From assembly GCA_038891515.1 (NCBI GenBank), contig JAWAEB010000013.1, positions 1 through 28,097 on the forward strand: a stretch of 28,097 nt of DNA, in the 5' to 3' direction. The first letter of the stretch is position 1, and each line of letters begins with the position of its first letter. This document shows positions 6,840 to 13,569 of the stretch, in pieces. The notes below the pieces were generated by a model, which was not told the origin of the DNA, ran no database searches, and was given only the letters and a program-made list of their open reading frames with translations. Made by a program: the position numbers and the translations under genes. The DNA comes from HRBIN01 sp038891515 (GTDB lineage Archaea > Thermoproteota > Nitrososphaeria_A > Caldarchaeales > Caldarchaeaceae).

Positions 6840-7622
6840 GCCAGAATATATTCCTAAGCTTATATTAAAATAATTTAAGCCTAATATATTAGGCTCCATG
6901 AGGCTGTGATAAAGCATAGCCCTAGGCGTCAGGGACACCTCGATCTTGGCACCAGATCTCCTCCTATCCCTAATATGATTCACCACCACAATTCCCATCC
7001 CTTCCAGCTTCTTCACATGCCTCCATACAGTTGGCTTTGAAACCCCAAGATTTTCAGCGATAAACTTCAGCGGCATCTTTCCAGTTCTCAGCAGCTTCAA
7101 CACATCAATGTCGAGGGGCTCCATCTGAGGCAACCACACGTATGATGTCTCAAACTCTGCAAACGAAGCCCCATCCTCCGTCTCCAGCTCCACTGTTATG
7201 GGTAGATTGGACATAATCGAAGCCACCAAAGCCTCCACAATTAACAGCCTCATGCCTCCGCTGAGGTTGATGATGATAGGCCTCTTCATCCACGACCTGA
7301 ACAGGTTTGCAAGATATGGTACAGCTTTATTGAAGTCGTCCACATCCACCGCGTACCGACTCACACCTTCACCATTGATATACCGCTTCACAAACTCCTC
7401 CAAAGCCTCAATCGCCTTCACACCCCTCTCATCCGACCGGTGCATTGGTGTAAGCACTGTAACATCGTCGTCCTTGCCGACGCCGTGCCTTATCATAATC
7501 CTCACCGCGAACCGGTGAGAAGGAAAGGGATGAAAAAATCTGCAAAACCGATGTGGGGCATTTCGTGCTCTTCTCAACGTCTGACCGATGCAGGGTTGAG
7601 GCAGAGACCTTAAATAAACCAT
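6306..7622 (-). CDS. CARF-wHTH (Csa3-like) regulator open in frame into the CuA subunit
   Basis: This 438-residue open frame has two unrelated parts. Residues about 29-165 resemble the CARF domain of Csa3: FAVRIMIRHGVGKDDDVTVLTP, then a DERGVKAIEAL helix and the loop PIIINLSGGMRLLIVEALVAS. Residues about 168-240 are a winged HTH (VLKLLRTGKMPLKFIAENLGVS, then KPTVWRHVKKLEGMGIVV). Residues 262-438 are the CuA subunit. CARF domains sense cyclic oligoadenylates or related ligands. No stop separates regulator and oxidase, although a promoter-like box and a palindrome lie between. The regulator start is also odd: no in-frame ATG precedes the CARF fold except one overlapping a TATA box (7610-7617). 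The regulator alone would span roughly 6840-7561. Domain calls are good; gene boundaries are uncertain. Confidence 0.75.
   Translation of the reverse strand: MVYLRSLPQPCIGQTLRRARNAPHRFCRFFHPFPSHRFAVRIMIRHGVGKDDDVTVLTPMHRSDERGVKAIEALEEFVKRYINGEGVSRYAVDVDDFNKAVPYLANLFRSWMKRPIIINLSGGMRLLIVEALVASIMSNLPITVELETEDGASFAEFETSYVWLPQMEPLDIDVLKLLRTGKMPLKFIAENLGVSKPTVWRHVKKLEGMGIVVVNHIRDRRRSGAKIEVSLTPRAMLYHSLMEPNILGLNYFNISLGIYSGMTWWTGLGALLLLIYLTTPFLVAFLLIFYLSVRRGGRLGVLESGGRVSEVLWILLVGGLWAVINLASIGWLPSGLGGVETGTEPSQTLTVEAGMWFFKVGADRLAPYTPTEIVAWSTDTMHGVGIYDPEGRLITTIMLMPGMRERLVLTLQPGEYIIRCLEYCGDGHALMIGKFTVG
6861..6873 (-). promoter_or_regulatory. TATA box of the CuA-subunit I unit
   Basis: The minus strand reads TTATTTTAATATA 27-28 nt before ATG 6839, inside the apparent regulator/CuA fusion frame. 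This spacing equals that of the other leaderless-type promoters here, which supports a separate CuA gene. Confidence 0.6.
6878..6895. promoter_or_regulatory. 18-bp perfect palindrome, candidate operator
   Basis: The sequence AGCCTAATATATTAGGCT is a perfect inverted repeat without spacer. It lies directly upstream of the TATA box of the CuA gene. The position fits a binding site for the neighbouring CARF-wHTH protein acting on the oxidase promoter; that pairing is inferred. Confidence 0.6.
7610..7617 (-). promoter_or_regulatory. TATA box of the CARF-wHTH regulator
   Basis: The minus strand reads TTTATTTA. Transcription would begin near 7587, downstream of the first ATG of the long frame (7622), so that ATG cannot be the real start. 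The next ATG (7559-7561) is one base out of frame with the CARF domain. Confidence 0.5.
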
Positions 7623-7743
7623 CGTGTGAAAGGATGCTTATGGTTGCCAGCCACTCTGTGAGATGGTATGGAAATGGGCTATATTAGTGAGGTACTGACA
7701 TATATTCGTCTTCTCGCTAATGAGGTATGGGAGGCTATTGTGT

Positions 7744-7941
7744 ATGGCTGAAGAACCTGTTTGTGGCATGTATGTCGATGTGAGAAAAGACTCGTTTGTG
7801 ACATTCTGCAATGATGCCTATTATTTCTGTTCAGCTCTTTGTAGAATTGAATTCGAAAGAGATTCTGCAAGATATGTCATTGAGAGATACCAAGAGGAGT
7901 CGGTACCACTAACTCACACTGCTACTGAAGAGGTGGTCTAA
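7744..7941 (+). CDS. YHS-domain metal-binding protein
   Basis: This small protein of 65 residues is built on a YHS domain: EPVCGMYVD at residues 4-12, then YYFCSALC...F with a conserved SARYV end. YHS domains bind copper or related soft metals and occur in heavy-metal ATPases and metal-responsive proteins. I chose ATG 7744 rather than 7720 because GGGAGG (7729-7734) lies 9 nt before it and the domain begins immediately afterwards. TATA-like boxes at 7679-7687 and 7699-7708 precede it. It is divergent from the CARF/oxidase unit, and the CBS gene follows 19 nt later, so those two are probably co-transcribed. A link to CuA or copper supply is possible but inferred. Confidence 0.8.
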   Translation: MAEEPVCGMYVDVRKDSFVTFCNDAYYFCSALCRIEFERDSARYVIERYQEESVPLTHTATEEVV

Positions 7942-7960
7942 TCTGTCTCGTAAGAGGCTC

Positions 7961-8458
7961 TTGAGGCGCGAGCCCTCCCCAGAGTATGAGGGATCCACCT
8001 TTGATAAACCTCGTGTGAGAGATGTCATGGTTAGCGCAGATGTATTAGTCGAAGATGATAGGATGGTGAGGGAGGCTGCGATCATTATGGACAGGAAGCA
8101 CTGCGGCTGTCTGCTCGTGACCTCAGAAGGAAAAGCGGTAGGAATCGTTACCGAGAGGGATCTAGTGCGCAGGGTCCTAGCGACGGGCATTGATTCTTCA
8201 CAGGTTAAGGTTAAAGACGTGATGTCATATCCTTTGGTAACAATCGATCCTGATGCGGCTCTTGAAGACGCTGTTCTCACAATGGCTGCGCACGGCTTTA
8301 GAAGGTTACCAGTAGTAGATAAAGATAGGCAGCTTATAGGCCTCATCACAATAACAGAAGCAGCTGAGACCCTAGCCCTCACGCAAACAGATTATAGCAA
8401 GCTGCTTGCAGCGGTGCTCAGCTCATCCAAACCCCCCGAGAGCATGATGTACCGCTAA
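7961..8458 (+). CDS. Tandem CBS-domain protein
   Basis: This 165-residue protein consists of two CBS motifs, about residues 17-75 (VRDVMVSADVLVEDDRMVREAA...GIVTERDLVRRVL) and 82-140 (VKDVMSYPLVTIDPDAALEDA...RRLPVVDKDRQLIGLIT). A Bateman pair usually binds adenine nucleotides or S-adenosylmethionine and regulates a partner protein. No catalytic domain is attached. The start TTG at 7961 is the only common initiator before the first CBS motif. It follows the YHS gene at 19 nt and is likely in the same transcript. The partner is unknown. Confidence 0.85.
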   Translation: MRREPSPEYEGSTFDKPRVRDVMVSADVLVEDDRMVREAAIIMDRKHCGCLLVTSEGKAVGIVTERDLVRRVLATGIDSSQVKVKDVMSYPLVTIDPDAALEDAVLTMAAHGFRRLPVVDKDRQLIGLITITEAAETLALTQTDYSKLLAAVLSSSKPPESMMYR

Positions 8459-9058
8459 GTATGCCTCCTATCACAGGAAACTCGGGAGCTTCTAGTGCAT
8501 AATTGGGGAACATGCCTCTGACTATCGATTTACTTGGAACACACCTCTAAGGGATTATCAAAGCAGCGGAAACAAGGCAACCACGAATAACAATGCTATA
8601 GAGAAATATGACTGTGGCTACATATTCGAATAAAGAAAAATCGCCGTCCTGAACCTACCCTCTCACGAAGAGTATCCAGTAGGTCAGAGAGTATCGGAAC
8701 ACATGCTAGGGTTATAGCCGTCCTCGGTAGCGTCACACCCTAACTTAAGACGCGGAAAATCGCGTGTGATTGGCCAGTTCCCGACTCAACATCGATATAT
8801 AGTTGGGAATCTTTCTCGAGTAGGCCTGCCCCGCCCCGTCATATGTCTTAGACCAACCCAAAGAGCTTGCTGAGGGAGCAAAATCACAGATTGACACCGT
8901 TATCTATTGATGCGGATGAGGAGGATAAGATAGGGTAGACGATAGAGGTTATGCATTCATATATGATCCACATCTAGTCGATGATGAGGCTGCCATTCTA
9001 AGCGTGTCGGCTGGCCCCTAGCTAAGAATAATATAGCGGTATCTCAGCCCGGCTGTGG
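8459..9058. other. Gene-free stretch, about 600 bp
   Basis: No frame of useful length runs through this stretch on either strand. A short plus-strand translation near 8636-8710 (starting KIAVLNLPSHEEYPVG) looks protein-like but is cut by stops, so it may be a remnant of a lost gene. The 3' end holds the promoter of the MazG-like gene (9027-9036). No tRNA or repeat was seen. Confidence 0.4.
9027..9036 (+). promoter_or_regulatory. TATA box of the MazG-like gene
   Basis: The sequence AATAATATAG is centred 27 nt before ATG 9059, predicting a leaderless transcript. Confidence 0.55.
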
Positions 9059-9343
9059 ATGAATCTAGGGTTTATGCAGAGTTTGATGGATGAGGTTTAC
9101 GGTTCGCGTGACAGGGCTAGGGGTGTGGAGAGGACACTGCTCTGGCTCACCTCAGAGGTGGGGGAGATGGCTGAAGCAATCATAAAAGGTGGGGGTAGGC
9201 TGGAGGAGGAGGCGGCGGATGTTCTGGCGTGGCTTCTCAGCCTATGCAATGTAGCGGAAATAGACTTGGAGAGATCTTTCATCGAGAAGTATGGTGGTGG
9301 ATGCCCAAGATGTGGCTCAAAACCATGTTCATGTCCGCTTTGA
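9059..9343 (+). CDS. MazG-like NTP pyrophosphohydrolase with Cys-rich tail
   Basis: This is a 94-residue all-alpha MazG-type domain. The Mg-binding residues are E33-x2-E36 (LTSEVGEMAEAI) and E51-x2-D54 (LEEEAADVLAWLL). Such enzymes hydrolyse (d)NTPs to the monophosphate and pyrophosphate, usually for nucleotide-pool cleaning. The C-terminus adds a CPRCGSKPCSC knuckle (C82, C85, C90, C92), which probably binds zinc. The last 15 bases overlap the 3' end of the convergent aconitase gene. The ATG lies at leaderless spacing from a TATA box. Confidence 0.85.
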   Translation: MNLGFMQSLMDEVYGSRDRARGVERTLLWLTSEVGEMAEAIIKGGGRLEEEAADVLAWLLSLCNVAEIDLERSFIEKYGGGCPRCGSKPCSCPL

Positions 9344-12076
9344 CATCATCTTCCTCAAAACATACTGGAGTATTCCACCATGCCTATAGTACTCCACCTC
9401 TATCTTGGTGTCGAGCCTAGCGGTTACCCAGAATTCCTTAACGCTACCATCGTCTGACCTGGCCACTACCCTTAACCTCTTCCGTGACTCGAGCCCGTCG
9501 GATATGCCGAGGATGTCAAATGTTTCACGGCCTGTAAGCCCAAGTGTCTTCCACCCCTCACCCTCCTCAAACTGGAGGGGTAGGACCCCCATGCCCACCA
9601 AGTTGCTTCTATGTATCCTCTCATAGCTCTCAGCTATTACGGCTCTCACACCTAGGAGGCGCGTCCCCTTGGCAGCCCAGTCCCTCGAGCTGCCAGCACC
9701 ATACATCTTCCCAGCCAGCACGATGAGCGGCACACCCTCACTCCTGTACCTCTCGGCGGCATCAAACATTGTGGTGATAGTGCCATCAGGTAGGTGGATG
9801 GTCCACCAGCCCTCACGGTCAGCCAATAAGTTTCTCAACCTAGGGTTGGCGAAGGTCCCCCTAATCATGACCTCGTGGTTTCCCCGCCTAGCGCCATAGG
9901 TGTTGAACTCCACCGGGTCAACACCATGCTCTATGAGATACTTGCCAGCCGGGCTGTTGGGCGGAATTGCTCCGGCCGGTGATATATGGTCGGTGGTTAT
10001 CCTGTCACCAAGCAGGGCCAGCACCCTAGCACCAACAATATCACTAGGCTGCTCAGGGCTGGCGTCCACTCCTTGGAAGTAGGGTGGCTCCCGCACGTAG
10101 GTCGAGTCACCCCAGACATAGTCCATGCTGGTGGGAGCCTCAAGCCTCTCCCACCTCTCTCCCCCCTCAAGTATCTCAGCATACCGCCTCTGGAATATCT
10201 CCGGCTTGACAGTCTCGACGACAACCCTCCTAATCTCATCCATAGATGGCCAAATATCACGGAGATAGACAGGTCTTCCAGAGCCGTCCACCCCAAGCGG
10301 CTCCCCCAGAATATCAACATCCATCCGACCGGCCAGACCATAGGCCACCACCAGCATGGGAGACATCAGGAAGCTAGCCCTAACAAGAGGATGTATACGG
10401 CCCTCAAAATTCCTGTTCCCACTCAGAACTGCTACTGTGTATAGGTTGTTACGTCTAATCGCCTCTGCGACAGGCTCTGGCAAGGGGCCGCTGTTCCCAA
10501 TACAGGTTGTGCAGCCATAGCCCACGAGGTTGTAGCCCAGCTGTTCAAGATACCATGCGAGTCCGGCGGCCTCGAGATATTCAGTCACAACCATCGAGCC
10601 AGGTGCCAGACTAGTTTTGACATGGGCTGCGACTCCAAGACCTCTCTCCACGGCCTTCTTGGCTAGGAGACCGGCGCCCACCATGACCATGGGGTTGGAG
10701 GTGTTGGTGCAGCTGGTGATGGCTGAGATGACGACAGAGCCATGCCCCACCTCAGACTCACGCCCACCCACCCTGACATGGAACTTGGGGCTTTCCCGCC
10801 TAACCACCTGACCCCCACCCCCCTCATAGAACCAGATAGTATCATCAACCGCCTCAGCCTGCACACCATTACGCCTGAAGTAGTCCTCCATTATCTTGAG
10901 GAAGCGCTTCTTAGCTTCCCTTAGAGGTATCCGGTCCTCTGGGTTGGCAGGCCCAGCTATCGACGGCTCCACCTCACCCATGTCAAGTCTCACAACCTCA
11001 CTGTACCTCGGGACAGCGGCTTCGTCGTAGAAAAGTCCCTGTAGCCTTGTGTATCTCTCCACAATACCAATATGCTCTCCAGACCTTCCCGTCATCCTCA
11101 AGTAGCTCAGCGTCTCAGCGTCGATCGGGAAATAACCCACCGTAGCACCATACTCTGGAGCCATATTCGCTATGGTGGCTCTGTCGGGTATGCTTAGCAT
11201 TCGCAGGCCGGGGCCGAAATACTCCACGAACTTGCCCACCACACCATGCCTCCTCAGCATCTCAGTTATAGTCAGAACCAGGTCTGTGGCTGTGGCACCT
11301 TCAGGGAGCTCGCCTTCAAGCCTAACACCCACCACCTCCGGCACAGTCATATAATATGGCTGGCCAAGCATGACCGCCTCAGCCTCTATCCCGCCCACAC
11401 CCCAGCCTAGCACGCCCAGCGCGTTCACCATAGGTGTGTGGGAGTCAGTCCCCAAAACCGTGTCCGGGAACGCCGTCATCCTCCCATCCATACTTCTCAC
11501 ATCCACCACCTTGGCAAGATACTCTATATTCACCTGATGGACTATGCCTCGGCCGGGCGGTATCACTCGGAGGTTTTGGAAAGCTCTCTGCGCCCATTTG
11601 AGAAACCGGTATCGCTCTACATTCCTCTCAAACTCCCTTTCTAGGTTGAGGGTGAATGCCATGGTATTGCCAAAATAGTCCACTTGAACGGAGTGGTCGA
11701 TCACGAGGTCCACCGGAACCTGAGGGTTTACCTCACCAATGTCACCACCCCACTTCTTTACCGCAGACCTCATAGCAGCTAGGTCAACTATGGCCGGTAC
11801 ACCTGTGAAATCTTGGAGCAGAACCCGGCTGGCTCTGAATGGTAACTCATCGTCGTCGACCCCCGCGCCCGGCCGCCACCGGGCTATCCTCTCCACATCC
11901 TCGTCGCCCGCCACAAATCCATCCTCATTCCTGAGAATATTCTCCACCAATACCCTGATACTGTATGGAAGGTCAGAGACTCTGCAGAGCCCAGCCTCCT
12001 CCAGAGCGTCCAGAGAGTAGTAGGTGAGCTCCGACCCCATATGGCTGAAGCTTCTGCGGGCGCTGTCCCTTATCAT
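9329..12076 (-). CDS. acnA: Aconitate hydratase (AcnA type)
   Basis: This 915-residue protein is a full-length aconitase of the AcnA/IRP1 type, converting citrate to isocitrate through cis-aconitate in the TCA cycle. The 4Fe-4S cysteines are C456 (SAITSCTNTSNP) and C522/C525 (GYGCTTCIGNSG). The substrate-binding swivel domain is seen in GDRITTDHISPAG and GAGSSRDWAAKGT near the C-terminus. The length is close to bacterial AcnA (about 890). The ATG is 28 nt from an ATTTTAAT box (12100-12109). The HtrA-like gene lies upstream on the same strand with its own promoter arrangement. Confidence 0.96.
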   Translation of the reverse strand: MIRDSARRSFSHMGSELTYYSLDALEEAGLCRVSDLPYSIRVLVENILRNEDGFVAGDEDVERIARWRPGAGVDDDELPFRASRVLLQDFTGVPAIVDLAAMRSAVKKWGGDIGEVNPQVPVDLVIDHSVQVDYFGNTMAFTLNLEREFERNVERYRFLKWAQRAFQNLRVIPPGRGIVHQVNIEYLAKVVDVRSMDGRMTAFPDTVLGTDSHTPMVNALGVLGWGVGGIEAEAVMLGQPYYMTVPEVVGVRLEGELPEGATATDLVLTITEMLRRHGVVGKFVEYFGPGLRMLSIPDRATIANMAPEYGATVGYFPIDAETLSYLRMTGRSGEHIGIVERYTRLQGLFYDEAAVPRYSEVVRLDMGEVEPSIAGPANPEDRIPLREAKKRFLKIMEDYFRRNGVQAEAVDDTIWFYEGGGGQVVRRESPKFHVRVGGRESEVGHGSVVISAITSCTNTSNPMVMVGAGLLAKKAVERGLGVAAHVKTSLAPGSMVVTEYLEAAGLAWYLEQLGYNLVGYGCTTCIGNSGPLPEPVAEAIRRNNLYTVAVLSGNRNFEGRIHPLVRASFLMSPMLVVAYGLAGRMDVDILGEPLGVDGSGRPVYLRDIWPSMDEIRRVVVETVKPEIFQRRYAEILEGGERWERLEAPTSMDYVWGDSTYVREPPYFQGVDASPEQPSDIVGARVLALLGDRITTDHISPAGAIPPNSPAGKYLIEHGVDPVEFNTYGARRGNHEVMIRGTFANPRLRNLLADREGWWTIHLPDGTITTMFDAAERYRSEGVPLIVLAGKMYGAGSSRDWAAKGTRLLGVRAVIAESYERIHRSNLVGMGVLPLQFEEGEGWKTLGLTGRETFDILGISDGLESRKRLRVVARSDDGSVKEFWVTARLDTKIEVEYYRHGGILQYVLRKMMSKRT

Positions 12077-12099
12077 CGAAACCCAACCAAAAAACGACC

Positions 12100-12109
12100 A
12101 TTTTAATCC
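12100..12109 (-). promoter_or_regulatory. TATA box of the aconitase gene
   Basis: The minus strand reads GGATTAAAAT, centred about 28 nt before the ATG, leaderless spacing. Confidence 0.55.
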
Positions 12110-12130
12110 TTTCCCAGCTCAGGCAAGGCT

Positions 12131-13060
12131 TTAGAAATTTACAGCCACCTCAGCTACTCTAGTTCCCCGCACCACCGTTAGGACAGCCCTCTGCCCAGCT
12201 GTCCTACCCTCCACCATAGCCCTGAGTCTCTCCACATCCTCCACAGGCTCTCCGTCAAAATGTGTTATGATATCTGACTCATCTATCCCAGCGTCCCCTG
12301 CGGCCGAGCCGGGCTCAACCCTAACCACCAAGACTCCCGAGTCGACGGGAAGGCCGTAATAGTCAGCTATGCTGGGTGTTATCGAGAGGCCATGTATGCC
12401 CAGCTTCGGCCTTACTACACGTCCATACCTCATAATCTGCTCCACCACCTTCTTAACCGTATTGACAGGGATGGCAAAGCCTATGCCCTGAGCATAGGGT
12501 ATGATGGCCGTGTTTATCGCTATTACCTGCCCGTCCGTGTTTACCAGTGGACCGCCACTGTTCCCCGGATTTATGGAAGCATCCGTCTGTATCAAGTCAT
12601 CTAGGACGACGTTCCCAGCACTAATTCTCCGCTTCAGAGCGCTGACAACACCCATGGTGACAGTCGGGCCCCCCAGTATGAAGCCGAAGGGGCTGCCCAC
12701 CGCAACCGCTATCTGACCCACCTTAAGCTTGTCAGAGTCTCCCAGCTCCGCCTTCTTGAGATTGGCTGCTCTAACCCTTACAACAGCTATGTCGCTGGCT
12801 GGGTCTCCGCCCACCGGTATAGCCTCAAACCTCCTGCCATCACTTAAAATCACCTGAGCTGCCTCAGCAGCACCCACTACATGGTAGTTGGTCACGATGT
12901 AGCCATCCTCGCTTACCAAAACCCCCGAACCCATCCCAGCCACTGGGAACTGGTTGAGTAGGTAGTCGTGTAGGATTCTCACCGTGCTGATGCTGACCAC
13001 GCTCGGATACACCTTCTCCACAGCCTTCGAAACAGCTTCCTCAACACCTGTCAGAGGCAT
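12131..13060 (-). CDS. HtrA/DegP-like serine protease with one PDZ domain, cytoplasmic
   Basis: This trypsin-like protease has the triad H60 (TNYHVV), D90 (ASDIAVV) and S168 (INPGNSGGPL), followed by one PDZ domain (about residues 210-305, starting KLGIHGLSI). HtrA proteins degrade or refold damaged proteins. There is no signal peptide and no membrane helix before the protease domain, so this one probably works inside the cell. An earlier in-frame GTG (13078) exists, but ATG 13060 sits 24 nt from a TATA box at 13081-13087, so I use ATG; 309 residues result. Confidence 0.93.
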   Translation of the reverse strand: MPLTGVEEAVSKAVEKVYPSVVSISTVRILHDYLLNQFPVAGMGSGVLVSEDGYIVTNYHVVGAAEAAQVILSDGRRFEAIPVGGDPASDIAVVRVRAANLKKAELGDSDKLKVGQIAVAVGSPFGFILGGPTVTMGVVSALKRRISAGNVVLDDLIQTDASINPGNSGGPLVNTDGQVIAINTAIIPYAQGIGFAIPVNTVKKVVEQIMRYGRVVRPKLGIHGLSITPSIADYYGLPVDSGVLVVRVEPGSAAGDAGIDESDIITHFDGEPVEDVERLRAMVEGRTAGQRAVLTVVRGTRVAEVAVNF

Positions 13061-13080
13061 GATACTAACTCTATACACTC

Positions 13081-13087
13081 ATATTTA
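13081..13087 (-). promoter_or_regulatory. TATA box of the HtrA-like gene
   Basis: The minus strand reads TAAATAT, 24 nt before ATG 13060. It decides the start against GTG 13078, which would lie upstream of the expected transcript start. Confidence 0.55.
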
Positions 13088-13537
13088 GCGACTTATGGAG
13101 ACGATCTAGGCTGGTGATGCTCTGGCGGTTGCTGTGTAGCCCCTGGCGTTTTCCCAATATTTGCCATGAGAAAAAGCCACACAACCCACTTCCATATCGA
13201 GTGCCTCCCCGACACACAACGTTGCCTTCTTTGAGCCTGAACGTGTCGGGAAATGATGAACAAACATACTTGGCCTTCAAGTCCACGGGTGCGAACGTCA
13301 CATCTTCATCACTCCATAACTTCGGTATATAGTTGCAACCTCTTTCTGCCCCTGTAAGAACGTCTCAACATTTTTGCGTGCTACGGTGAATGTAAATTGA
13401 GGCATACATACTGCATCCTCTTCAGATTCACTGATTTAACCCCCGTATCGGTGATTGATCTCTAAGTCGTTTCAGGGAGAAAAGACAGATGATCAGTGTC
13501 GGAGGAAGTATTTTCACGGTAAAGTAATTCGGAAAAC

Positions 13538-13544
13538 ATAATTA
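13538..13544 (+). promoter_or_regulatory. TATA-like box of the aldehyde dehydrogenase gene
   Basis: The sequence CATAATT is centred about 29 nt before ATG 13570. Confidence 0.4.
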
Positions 13545-13569
13545 GGGGCGGGACGTATGACTATGTGAT

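Larger units (their letters stand above)
13061..13569. other. Divergent intergenic region, about 510 bp
   Basis: It lies between the minus-strand HtrA gene and the plus-strand aldehyde dehydrogenase gene and holds their promoters at its two ends (13081-13087 and 13538-13544). The frames inside it (13071-13301 minus, 13114-13332 plus) are mutual shadows without recognisable domains. I see no RNA gene in it. Confidence 0.5.

Noticed and set aside
6306..7622. CRISPR-Cas locus suggested by the Csa3-like protein
   Set aside because: No cas gene and no repeat-spacer array exist in the window; only the CARF-wHTH protein is present.
7909..8382. Long minus-strand ORF (157 codons)
   Set aside because: It is antisense to the CBS-domain gene, and its Ser/Thr-rich translation is a shadow of that coding sequence.
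9986..10444. 152-codon plus-strand ORF
   Set aside because: It lies wholly antisense to aconitase and has a Pro/His-rich shadow composition.
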